A stretch of DNA of 35,521 bases, from assembly GCA_000179315.1 (NCBI GenBank), contig ADZZ01000528.1, forward strand, positions 1 through 35,521, written 5' to 3'. The stretch's first letter is position 1, and each line of letters starts with the position of its first letter. Made by a program: the position numbers and the translations under genes. The DNA is from a delta proteobacterium NaphS2. GTDB lineage: Bacteria; Desulfobacterota; DSM-4660; Desulfatiglandales; Desulfatiglandaceae. The notes under the pieces were generated by a model. The model saw nothing but the letters and a program-made list of their open reading frames with translations, did no database searches and was not told where the DNA came from. Below are positions 25,097 through 33,814 of this stretch, one piece after another.

Positions 25097-27323
25097 CATA
25101 AAAAAAACCCGGGAAATCCTTTCCCAAAAACGTCGTGAAATGGGACGGGGACTTTCCTATGCGGAAAAAATTCTTTTCATTCATGAAGCACACGGAAACA
25201 AACCTCAAAGATTGCGGGCGGGAAAGGATCAGATCGCCCTTTTCCCGGATCGCGTGGCCATGCAGGATGCGACGGCCCAGATGGCCATGCTTCAATTCAT
25301 GCAGACCGGACGGAAAAAATCAAAAGTTCCCGCAACCATCCACTGTGACCACCTGATTCGTGCGGGCCGAGGTGCCGACGTGGACCTCAAGAAAGCCCTC
25401 GGCACCAACAGGGAAGTATACGATTTCCTCTCTTCAGCGGCCATGAATTACGGCATTGGATTTTGGGGACCCGGATCCGGCATTATCCACCAGGTCATTC
25501 TGGAAAACTACGCCTTTCCGGGGGGCCTGATGATCGGCACCGATTCCCACACGCCCAACGCGGGGGGACTGGGTATGATCGCCATTGGCGTCGGCGGTGC
25601 CGACGCGGCGGAGGTCATGGCGGGACTTCCGTGGGAAACCACATTTCCCGCATTGGTGGGTGTCAAACTCACGGGAAGGCTCAGCGGTTGGGCATCGGCC
25701 AAAGACATTATCCTGGAGATGCTGAATCGATTCACTGTCAAAGGGGGGACGGGTAGGATTTTCGAATACTTTGGAGAGGGCGCAAGAGCCCTTTCGGCCA
25801 CTCAAAAGGCAACCATCACCAACATGGGCGCCGAATTGGGCGCCACCACATCCGTGTTTGTCTTTGATGAAAGTATGACGGAATACCTGAACAATACCGG
25901 TCGTGAATCGGATGCCGCTTCCGCCGACGCCCTGTCGGATATCCTCTGCCGGGACGAAATCTGTACCACTGATCCTGAGCGCGTTTACGACCATTACCTG
26001 GAATTGGATCTTGGCACCATCAAACCGGCCCATGCCGGTCCCTTCAGCCCTGACCGTGTCACAAAGGTTGAAGATTTCAGGGAACGTGCGGCCGCCGAGA
26101 AATGGCCCCAAAACGTTTCCACCGTTCTCATGGGGTCCTGCACCAATTCCTCTTATTCGGACCTCTATGCCGCCGCTCAGATTCTGGAGCAGGGAGAGCG
26201 CCACGGTTGCCGGGTCAAAGTCCCTTTCATGTTGTCGCCGGGCTCCGAGCAAATCCATGAAACCATCAAGCGGGACGGCATTCTTCAAAAACTGTTGGAT
26301 GCTGGCGCCGTGATTCTTGCGGCATCCTGCGGGCCCTGCATCGGACAGTGGGACCGACAGGATTCCCATAAAGGCACAAAAAACATTATGTTCACCACAT
26401 TCAACCGGAATTTTAAGGCGCGAAACGACGCAAACCCTGAGACTTTGGCCTTTTTGACCTCCCCCACCATGGCCGCCTGTCTCGCGCTTTCAGGTGATGC
26501 GGGTTTTAACCCGGAGACCGATACGCTGGCGGGTAAGGATGGAGAAGCCTTTCAGTTAACACCCCCCGACCCGCCCACGCTGCCTGAAAAAGGTCTGGCC
26601 ATTTACAAATCCGCCTTCACGGCCGCTGCCGCTTCAGAAGAAACGGTTCCCATTAAAATTGATCCCCACTCGGAAAGACTGGAACAGCTCAAACCCTTTG
26701 CACCGTGGGACGGCAAGGATTTCGTGGACCTGCCGGTACTGGCCAAAACCAGCGGGAAAACCACCACCGACCACATTTCTCCCGGCGGGGAATGGCTCAA
26801 ATACCGGGGACATTTGACCAACATTTCACGAAATATGCTGGCCGGCGCCTTAAATGCCTTCACGGGTGAGACCGGTCACGGCACCGATGTTCTTTCCGGC
26901 AACACGGGGGTAAAACTCTCGGCGCTGGCCGAAATTTATGCAAAGAACTGCGGCGGGTTTGTAATCGTTGGAGATGAAAACTACGGCGAGGGATCCAGCC
27001 GGGAACATGCGGCCATGAGCCCGCGGTTTCTGGGCGCCAAAGCGGTCATTACCCGATCTTTTGCAAGGATCCATGAAGCCAATCTCAAAAAACAGGGCAT
27101 CCTGCCGTTGACATTTCATGATCCTTCGGATTACGACAGAATCAGCCAGGACGATCGCATCAGTCTCATTGAACTAGCCGGTCTTGAACCCAATCGGCCG
27201 GTTCGGGCCGTCATAAGGCCGAAGGGCGGCACAAGCTTTGAAATCCCGCTTGATCACACCCTGACCCAGGAGCAGATTAGCTGGTTTAAGGCAGGGTCGG
27301 CACTGAATACGGCAAAGGATTAG
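25080..27323 (+). CDS. acn: Aconitate hydratase (mitochondrial-type)
   Basis: This 747-aa [4Fe-4S] enzyme interconverts citrate and isocitrate. The cluster ligands are Cys354 (GSCTNSS), Cys417 and Cys420 (ASCGPCIGQW). Other landmarks are the N-terminal RVAMQDATAQMA, TIHCDHLI, IGTDSHTPNAGGLGM and the C-terminal swivel domain with GDENYGEGSSREHAA and TRSFARIHEANLKKQG. Domain order (1-2-3-linker-4) and the length fit the mitochondrial-type class and not AcnB. The ATG follows AAGGAG by about 9 nt and overlaps the upstream aldolase gene. It is the first of several closely packed plus-strand genes. Confidence 0.96.
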   Translation: MQHPFDIKKTREILSQKRREMGRGLSYAEKILFIHEAHGNKPQRLRAGKDQIALFPDRVAMQDATAQMAMLQFMQTGRKKSKVPATIHCDHLIRAGRGADVDLKKALGTNREVYDFLSSAAMNYGIGFWGPGSGIIHQVILENYAFPGGLMIGTDSHTPNAGGLGMIAIGVGGADAAEVMAGLPWETTFPALVGVKLTGRLSGWASAKDIILEMLNRFTVKGGTGRIFEYFGEGARALSATQKATITNMGAELGATTSVFVFDESMTEYLNNTGRESDAASADALSDILCRDEICTTDPERVYDHYLELDLGTIKPAHAGPFSPDRVTKVEDFRERAAAEKWPQNVSTVLMGSCTNSSYSDLYAAAQILEQGERHGCRVKVPFMLSPGSEQIHETIKRDGILQKLLDAGAVILAASCGPCIGQWDRQDSHKGTKNIMFTTFNRNFKARNDANPETLAFLTSPTMAACLALSGDAGFNPETDTLAGKDGEAFQLTPPDPPTLPEKGLAIYKSAFTAAAASEETVPIKIDPHSERLEQLKPFAPWDGKDFVDLPVLAKTSGKTTTDHISPGGEWLKYRGHLTNISRNMLAGALNAFTGETGHGTDVLSGNTGVKLSALAEIYAKNCGGFVIVGDENYGEGSSREHAAMSPRFLGAKAVITRSFARIHEANLKKQGILPLTFHDPSDYDRISQDDRISLIELAGLEPNRPVRAVIRPKGGTSFEIPLDHTLTQEQISWFKAGSALNTAKD

Positions 27324-27350
27324 CATGTACATTAGAGACAGAGGTTGCGC

Positions 27351-28670
27351 ATGACGACATTTGATCTGGTCATCCAGAATGGAACCCTTTTAACCATGGA
27401 TCCTGAAAACAGGGTCATTGAAAACGGTTGCGTTTGCATATCCCAAGACACCATCGCCCATGTGGGGAATCACATTCCCGAAGATCATAAAGCCGCCAAG
27501 ACAATTGATGCGGGAGGGGGCCTCATCATTCCGGGACTCATTAACGGCCATACCCATGCACCCATGAGCCTTTTTAAGGGACTTGCGGACGACCTTCCGC
27601 TCATGGAATGGCTGAACCGGTATATCTTTCCCGTTGAAAAGAACATGGATGCGGATTTTATCTACACCGGCACGCTACTGGCCTGCGCCGAAATGATCCT
27701 GTCGGGGACCACGACATTTTGCGACATGTACCTGTTTGAAGACCACGTGGCGGAAGCCGCTTTCCAATCGGGCGTTCGCTGCATGGTGGGAGAGGTGCTC
27801 TACGATTTCCCTTCTCCCAATTACGGTGAACTGGGAAACGGGTTCGACTATACGGAACGGCTCATTAACAAGTGGAAAAACAATCCTCTGGTCTCCATAG
27901 CCGTAGAACCCCATGCGCTTTTTACCTGCGGCCCCGAACTGCTGGAAAGGGCCAACCAGATGGCGCTCGACCACAAAACGCCTTTGATCATACACTTCGC
28001 CGAAACCTTGAGCGAAGTTGAAGAAATCAAAAAAAAATACGGCAGGTCACCACTGGAGCACCTGGAAGCCCTGAACATTGCAGGGCCTCATCTCATCGCC
28101 GATCATGCCGTTCATCTGGATCCATCAGAGATCGAGAAAATGGCCGGCTACGGTATCAAGGTTATTCACAACGCGGAAAGCAACATGAAGTTGAGTTCCG
28201 GCATTGCGCCGGTGCCTCAAATGATCGCTCAAGGGATAACGGTGGGCATGGGGACCGACGGTGGTGCTTCCAACAACAACATGGACCTTTTTACGGAAAT
28301 GGACATGGCGGCCAAACTCCACAAGGTACAGGCCATGGACCCTACGGTCATGGATGCCACGACCGTATTGAAAATGGCCACCATTGAGGGCGCAAAAGCC
28401 TTGGGGATCGGCCACATCACAGGCTCCCTCGAAACCGGAAAAAAGGCGGACATCATTGTTATCGACACCCATAAACCCCACCTGACACCCATGTACAATC
28501 CCTTCTCCCACCTGGTTTATGCCGCCAGGGGACAGGACGTGAAACACACCATCATTAACGGCCGTCTGGTCATGGAAAACCGTCAACTGATGACGCTGAA
28601 TCTTGAAGAAATCATGGCGCGAGCCATGGAAAAAGCCGCGGATGTGAGGAAATGGGTATCGCGCCAATAA
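27351..28670 (+). CDS. mtaD: S-adenosylhomocysteine / 5'-methylthioadenosine deaminase-like amidohydrolase
   Basis: This 439-aa metal-dependent hydrolase belongs to the amidohydrolase superfamily and probably deaminates SAH, MTA or adenosine. Metal ligands: GHTHAP (His67, His69), a His in VEPHALFTCGP, another in IHFAETLSE and the Asp of GTDGGASNNNMDLF, the typical MtaD order. The small beta-sandwich domain at both ends (LVIQNGTLLTM ... ADIIVIDTHKPH) is present. The ATG at 27351 follows GAGG by 6 nt. A TTG 6 nt earlier is less likely. It sits 27 nt after aconitase and overlaps the ATP-grasp gene by 19 nt. It could recycle SAH from methyl transfer, which is inference. Confidence 0.85.
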   Translation: MTTFDLVIQNGTLLTMDPENRVIENGCVCISQDTIAHVGNHIPEDHKAAKTIDAGGGLIIPGLINGHTHAPMSLFKGLADDLPLMEWLNRYIFPVEKNMDADFIYTGTLLACAEMILSGTTTFCDMYLFEDHVAEAAFQSGVRCMVGEVLYDFPSPNYGELGNGFDYTERLINKWKNNPLVSIAVEPHALFTCGPELLERANQMALDHKTPLIIHFAETLSEVEEIKKKYGRSPLEHLEALNIAGPHLIADHAVHLDPSEIEKMAGYGIKVIHNAESNMKLSSGIAPVPQMIAQGITVGMGTDGGASNNNMDLFTEMDMAAKLHKVQAMDPTVMDATTVLKMATIEGAKALGIGHITGSLETGKKADIIVIDTHKPHLTPMYNPFSHLVYAARGQDVKHTIINGRLVMENRQLMTLNLEEIMARAMEKAADVRKWVSRQ

Positions 28671-29455
28671 AACATCGAACACACATTTATCCGGCCATCG
28701 GCAGCCGGCTGGTGGGAGTCCCGGAAGTGCGGACCCTGGGGGTTAAACCGAATTTCCTGGACTATACTTCCGAGGAACGGGAATTTATCCAAACAACCGA
28801 CCTTGTATTGTACCCCACGAAAAATTACGCCCAGTTTTTGACCACCATGGGGAAAAACATCTTTCCGAACCTTGAAACCTACCTCTATGCAGACGAAAAA
28901 ATTAAACAGACCACGCTTTTTTATATGCTGAATATCCCTCACCCCCGCACCCGCATTTTTTATCGCCGCCACCACGGGGAAATCCCGGATCATTTTCAGT
29001 ATCCCTTTATCGGGAAGCTACCCAGATCTTCGGCCAGGGGAAGAGGGGTCTACCTGATCGGTAACCATGAAGCGCTGAATGCCTATCTGGCACTTACCAA
29101 GATCGCTTACATTCAAGAGTACATTCAGCACGATCGGGATCTGCGGGTTGTGCTGGTCAATTATCAGCCGGTCATTGCATACTGGCGGGTCAGCGCTCCA
29201 GGCAACTTCAGGACCAATTTGAGCCAGGGAGGCCATATTGACTTTAACAGCATTCCACAATCAGGCATTCTGGCGGCCCAAAACGCCGCACGGCTTTGCC
29301 GGTTCAATGACGTTGGGATCGATCTCATCCTCCACAAGGATGAATGGCTCATCATCGAAGCCAATATGAAATACGGCCGCAAGGGGCTTTGCATAAAAGG
29401 GCTCGATCTTAAGGAAATCCTGCGGACGAAACTGGTGGCGGGAGAACTTTTTTAG
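28652..29455 (+). CDS. RimK-like ATP-grasp ligase
   Basis: This 267-aa protein has an ATP-grasp fold. Seen are a preATP-grasp region (about 30-80), the nucleotide-binding strand with KLPRSSARGRGVYLI, IQEYIQHDRDLRVVLV and the metal-binding end ILHKDEWLIIEANMKYGRKGL. RimK-type enzymes join amino acids, often glutamate, to a protein or small molecule carboxylate. The acceptor here is unknown. Compared with RimK it is slightly short. It starts within the deaminase gene (19-nt overlap) and ends one base before the penicillin-binding protein, so translation of the three is likely coupled. Placement beside a peptidoglycan synthase suggests an envelope-related acceptor, but this is a guess. Confidence 0.78.
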   Translation: MGIAPIKHRTHIYPAIGSRLVGVPEVRTLGVKPNFLDYTSEEREFIQTTDLVLYPTKNYAQFLTTMGKNIFPNLETYLYADEKIKQTTLFYMLNIPHPRTRIFYRRHHGEIPDHFQYPFIGKLPRSSARGRGVYLIGNHEALNAYLALTKIAYIQEYIQHDRDLRVVLVNYQPVIAYWRVSAPGNFRTNLSQGGHIDFNSIPQSGILAAQNAARLCRFNDVGIDLILHKDEWLIIEANMKYGRKGLCIKGLDLKEILRTKLVAGELF

Positions 29456-29456
29456 A

Positions 29457-32429
29457 ATGAAGCGTATATTTTTCTGGTTTTTATGTTTCCTGATCCTGAT
29501 ACCTTTAGGTTTCCTGGGGTACACCTATTACGAAATCACCAGGGAGACTTCCGAACGGATCAACCGGGGCGCCATCGACCGGGTAATCAATTCGGAAAGC
29601 CCGGTGTACTATTCGGACGGCAAAACACCCATCGGCGTTTTTTTTGAAAAAACCCATAGCCAGTATATGGATTATAAGGACATCCCAAAGATATTTATTA
29701 AAGCCCTGGTTGCCGCTGAAGACAAGAATTTTTTTCACCACTGGGGTTTTGATCCCAAATCCATACTAAGGGCGTTTGTGGCCAACCTCCGGTCAGGGCA
29801 GGTAGTCCAGGGCGGCAGCACCCTGACCCAGCAGGCGGCCAAGAATATTTTTAAAAGGGAAAAGAGATCCTACCGGGCCAAAATCCGTGAAATGTTCCAG
29901 GCCTTCCTTCTGGAGAAAGAGTATACCAAAGAAGAAATACTGGAAATGTACACCAACCAGTTCTTTGTAAACGGCTACGGCAAAGGGCTAAAAATAGCAG
30001 CGCAATACTTTTTCGACAAAGACCCCGAAGATCTCAACCTGGTTGAAGCGGCTTTTATTGTGGGTTCCGTCAAGGGGCCTAATCGATACAATCCGTTTAT
30101 CAAAAAAACACCCGCTGAAAAAGAGAAAGCAAAACGGCTGGCCAAGGAAAGAAAGGATTATGTGCTGGACAAAATGCTGGAGCAGAACTACATCAGCAGA
30201 AGTGAGTATGCCAGGGCAAAGGAACAGCCCGTCCCTTTCAAGGAAGGCACGATCACTTTCCGCTTGAATGTCATTCTGGATTATATCAGGAACCAGCTGG
30301 AATCCCCATTCTTCAAAAACATCCTCCAGGAACAGGGTATTGACAACATCGCCACATCCGGCATTCGTATCCATACATCCGTTGACCGGGATGTTCAACG
30401 TGCAGCCCTCCAAAGCTTGCGGGAACACCTGCCCCGAATGGACGTGGGACTGAGCGCAATGGCGCCTTCAAAAACGCTTGCCCGATGGGAGGGAGAACTG
30501 AAGCCCAGCGCCAAAAGCAACCACCAGGCCCTTCCTTTCCTGGCGCAGGTAACCGAAATAGACAAGGGAAAAAAAAATCCGGGGTGCCGTGTCGTCTGGG
30601 ATACCGGGGAAGGGTTTATCGATTATGAGGGTTTGAAGCCGATGGGGGAAGCCTGGCTGAAAGGCAAAAAAGGCCCGTGGACAACTTTTAAGAAAGAGCA
30701 TGTCGCTTTTCTTTTGGATACCCTTAACGTGGGCGACCTGGTGCCGGTCCAGATCGTTCAAATGAATGACGACCCATCCAAAAAGGGAAAGATGGAAAAG
30801 CTGATACTCTCAGCCATTCCGGAACTCGAAGGGGGCTTGGTGACCCTCCACCAGGGTATGATAGCGGCCATGGTGGGCGGTTTTTCCAATATTCACTTCA
30901 ACAGGGCGGTTGATGCAAAACGGCAATTGGGTTCCATATTCAAGCCGCTGGTTTACGCCTCCGCCCTTCAACTGAAATGGAACAATCTGGATCCACTCAT
31001 AAATAAGCAAAATATCTACCGGTTTGAAGGAACCAGCTATGTCCCCAAACCCGATCATAGGCCCAAAAGCGACACCGTCTCAATGACCTGGGCAGGCGCC
31101 GATTCGGAGAATCTGGCGACCGTATGGCTGCTCTATCATCTGACGGATCGGCTCAATATGAGCGAGTTCCGCCAGGTGGTGGATCTCGTGGGCCTCGGTC
31201 AAAAACCGGACGAATCCGACCAGGCCTACCAAACCCGCATCCGGGACCAATTGGGAATTGTCGTTGATGAAAAAGCGCTCATGGAAGCGGCCTTTGAAGC
31301 GGCAAAAAAACAGGCTGAAACAGACATTATCTTCGCCGGCCATGAAAATATCCTGGATGTTGTCAACCGCCTTCAGTTTGATCTTTCGGATTCGGCGCCA
31401 GCCCTTGAAAAAGACGATCAAAAACTTCTCAGATATGATTTCCAAAGGTTGCTGGCGAGAAGAAATACAACGCCTCCCGGTGAGTGGGTTGACAACCTGA
31501 TGCCGCCCGAGGTTCTGGGGCTGCTCGAAACCCACACCCGAAACCAGTTCAGGAACCTCATGGGCCGGCGGAAGTACGGCCTTGAAGTTCTTTCCAAAAT
31601 CAGAGATTTCAGAACCCTGGTGAATATTCGTTTTGTCATCTACCTCTCAAAGAAAATCGGCATATCCACGCCTCTGGATCCGGTGCTGTCATTTCCCCTT
31701 GGGCCCAATGCCATCAGCATCATGGAAGCGGCACTGGCCTATGAAACCCTTTTGACCGGCAAGAGATTTATGATGGGGTCTGAAGGCGGTTTTGACATGG
31801 TTCCCATCATCAAGAAAATCGTTGACAGGGAGGGCAGAACCATTTGGGGATATGTGCCGGAGCCGAAAACGGTTTTGTCCAAAAGGGTCACCATTCTCCT
31901 CTCTGAAATCCTTAGGAAAGTCATGGAACGGGGGACCGGAAAAAAGGCCAGGAATATCATTCGCATCTATGACACAGCGCTTCCCTCATTCGGCAAAACC
32001 GGCACGGCCAACAAGTATACCAATTCCAGTTTTGTGGGGCTCATTCCCGGACCCGATGATGCCTCGGGACAACTCAATATTGACAACGGATACACCATCG
32101 CAAGCTACGTGGGCTTTGACAACAATCAACCCATGAAGGGGGAGCACATAACCCTCTACGGATCTTCGGGAGCCCTCCCGCTTTGGATGAATACGGCCAG
32201 GGCCATTGCTGAAACGGAAGGTTTTAGAAAAAAAATTCAACCCGCCGATCTGGCATTTAACCCATTGCTGCATCCTCTAGATCCGGAGAAATTCGACCTC
32301 AAGGCCATGCCTGTTTCACCCCTAACCGGCCTTCCACTTACCGCTGGTGCTGGTGGTCCGGAAGTGTTGACACAAACCGAAAACAAGGGTAAAAGCCGGC
32401 AGCTCAAAAGAGAATTCGAACCGCACTGA
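29457..32429 (+). CDS. Bifunctional class A penicillin-binding protein (transglycosylase/transpeptidase)
   Basis: This 990-aa inner-membrane-anchored enzyme polymerises and cross-links peptidoglycan in the periplasm. An N-terminal membrane helix (about 5-25) precedes the glycosyltransferase domain with catalytic Glu88 (AAEDKNFFHH), GGSTLTQQAAKN (119-130) and KIREMFQAFLLEKEYTKEE. The transpeptidase has SIFK with Ser493/Lys496, SEN at 550-552 and KTGT at 847-850. About 295 residues lie between SEN and KTG, longer than in E. coli PBP1A, and the extra part looks helical. The start is 1 nt after the ATP-grasp stop. Genes on both sides (ATP-grasp, lipoprotein) may belong to one envelope operon. Confidence 0.93.
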   Translation: MKRIFFWFLCFLILIPLGFLGYTYYEITRETSERINRGAIDRVINSESPVYYSDGKTPIGVFFEKTHSQYMDYKDIPKIFIKALVAAEDKNFFHHWGFDPKSILRAFVANLRSGQVVQGGSTLTQQAAKNIFKREKRSYRAKIREMFQAFLLEKEYTKEEILEMYTNQFFVNGYGKGLKIAAQYFFDKDPEDLNLVEAAFIVGSVKGPNRYNPFIKKTPAEKEKAKRLAKERKDYVLDKMLEQNYISRSEYARAKEQPVPFKEGTITFRLNVILDYIRNQLESPFFKNILQEQGIDNIATSGIRIHTSVDRDVQRAALQSLREHLPRMDVGLSAMAPSKTLARWEGELKPSAKSNHQALPFLAQVTEIDKGKKNPGCRVVWDTGEGFIDYEGLKPMGEAWLKGKKGPWTTFKKEHVAFLLDTLNVGDLVPVQIVQMNDDPSKKGKMEKLILSAIPELEGGLVTLHQGMIAAMVGGFSNIHFNRAVDAKRQLGSIFKPLVYASALQLKWNNLDPLINKQNIYRFEGTSYVPKPDHRPKSDTVSMTWAGADSENLATVWLLYHLTDRLNMSEFRQVVDLVGLGQKPDESDQAYQTRIRDQLGIVVDEKALMEAAFEAAKKQAETDIIFAGHENILDVVNRLQFDLSDSAPALEKDDQKLLRYDFQRLLARRNTTPPGEWVDNLMPPEVLGLLETHTRNQFRNLMGRRKYGLEVLSKIRDFRTLVNIRFVIYLSKKIGISTPLDPVLSFPLGPNAISIMEAALAYETLLTGKRFMMGSEGGFDMVPIIKKIVDREGRTIWGYVPEPKTVLSKRVTILLSEILRKVMERGTGKKARNIIRIYDTALPSFGKTGTANKYTNSSFVGLIPGPDDASGQLNIDNGYTIASYVGFDNNQPMKGEHITLYGSSGALPLWMNTARAIAETEGFRKKIQPADLAFNPLLHPLDPEKFDLKAMPVSPLTGLPLTAGAGGPEVLTQTENKGKSRQLKREFEPH

Positions 32430-32445
32430 ACCAAGGGTAACAACA

Positions 32446-33810
32446 ATGAAAATAAAACGCATTTTGCTTCTGCTCATGGTGATTCTTTCCGCCGGGTGTG
32501 CCACCACAACCCCGAAACCTTCTCCTCCTCCCGTTCAACCGCCCGTCCGAGAGGAAGGCATAACACTCAACATCAATCTTTCAGACCTGGAGGCTCGAAT
32601 TCGATCGCTTAAAAAACTCCAGGAAAATAAGGAACTGTCCGAAAAAGATCAACGTGCCGTTACAGCCCTGCTGGATACTTACCGTCTGCTTGAAAAGACC
32701 GCCGCCGGCCCCGCGAACGAAAAGGCGATCAGAACATTGACCCGATCCCTTTATGAAACCACATCCCTTCTGGAAAAAGGCTACTTCCAAAAAACCGACA
32801 AATCTTCCGGAGAAGAAAATTCCTTTACCGATTATATTCAAAGTAAAAATGAAATCCTGAATCTCTATCTGGACAGGAATTTTAGCGGAGTCATTCAACG
32901 CTGTCTGGCACTGCAAACCCGTTTCCCGGGAGGATTCACGCCCGAGATCGGCATGGTTTTCGCCTACAGCCTGGCAGAAGACGGGATGCCGGAAGAAGCC
33001 GTTGAAGTTGCTTCCGAGATTGCCGGAACAATTGAAAGATCGCCTGATCTCATGCAGCTGAGAGCGGACATTGCCCGATGGCAACTGGCAACGGGGAAAC
33101 GCGCGCAGGCCGTCAAAACGTTGGAAAAAATTTCCAGCATTCAGAATGACCGGATCAATATGATCAATGATCTTGACAAACAAATCGAAGAAACACCCCG
33201 GGAACCGGACCAGGTCCATCGTTCCATGTTTCAAGCACCGGAAGGGACTGAACCGCAGACATTCGATCCCCAAATGATATCCCTTCAGGAAGAGGTCGAC
33301 AGCCTGGTCCGGGACCATAAATTCGCCAAAGCAAAAGAACTGCTTTTGAAGGAAAAAGCGATAAGGGAAGAAGGGCCCGAAACGGAATACATCGACAGAG
33401 CACTCAAAAATGTTGATGAGGCGCAAACCGCCTACGAAGAAAACATGAAGATCAAATTGGCCTATCAGAAAGAGACCTTTGGTACGGCCGAAAAACTCTT
33501 TGAGGAGGAAGATTATCAGGGAACCATCAAGACACTGGCCATGCTTGAGAAAACCCAAGGGTTGGATGCTGCAGCCATGGATCTCAGAGACCGGGCCATG
33601 GAAAACCTCATCAATCGCGAAAGAAACCGGGCTGCGGAGATATTCCTCGAAGCCAAAAAAAACAAGGACCCGAAAAAGAAAAAAGAACTGTTTGAAACAT
33701 CTTACAACATTCTCAAAAAGCTGGTTGAGGACTACCCGGCTTCCCCTTTGAAGGAAAAATTGATTTCAAACATGGCCATTGTTCAAGGAGAGATTGAAAA
33801 ACTTCCGTGA
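32446..33810 (+). CDS. Lipoprotein with helical/TPR-like repeats
   Basis: This 454-aa protein has a lipoprotein signal peptide: MKIKRILLLLMVILSAGC, with the lipobox LSAGC and Cys18 as the lipidation site. A proline-rich linker (about 22-36) follows, then a mostly alpha-helical chain with TPR-like pairs (for example around residues 140-220 and 290-430) and lysine/glutamate-rich segments. It lies 16 nt after the penicillin-binding protein. Outer-membrane lipoproteins LpoA/LpoB activate class A PBPs in E. coli, and LpoA also has a helical repeat N-terminus. An activator role is therefore attractive here, but I see no clear LpoA homology and this is inference from position and fold only. Confidence 0.7.
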   Translation: MKIKRILLLLMVILSAGCATTTPKPSPPPVQPPVREEGITLNINLSDLEARIRSLKKLQENKELSEKDQRAVTALLDTYRLLEKTAAGPANEKAIRTLTRSLYETTSLLEKGYFQKTDKSSGEENSFTDYIQSKNEILNLYLDRNFSGVIQRCLALQTRFPGGFTPEIGMVFAYSLAEDGMPEEAVEVASEIAGTIERSPDLMQLRADIARWQLATGKRAQAVKTLEKISSIQNDRINMINDLDKQIEETPREPDQVHRSMFQAPEGTEPQTFDPQMISLQEEVDSLVRDHKFAKAKELLLKEKAIREEGPETEYIDRALKNVDEAQTAYEENMKIKLAYQKETFGTAEKLFEEEDYQGTIKTLAMLEKTQGLDAAAMDLRDRAMENLINRERNRAAEIFLEAKKNKDPKKKKELFETSYNILKKLVEDYPASPLKEKLISNMAIVQGEIEKLP

Positions 33811-33814
33811 GCGG

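Noticed and set aside
25434-26369. 311-codon minus-strand open frame
   Set aside because: It lies wholly inside aconitase, which has all catalytic motifs on the other strand.
32581-33558. 325-codon minus-strand open frame
   Set aside because: It mirrors the lipoprotein gene. The Phe/Leu/Gly-rich product is typical of reading a Lys/Glu-rich gene backwards.
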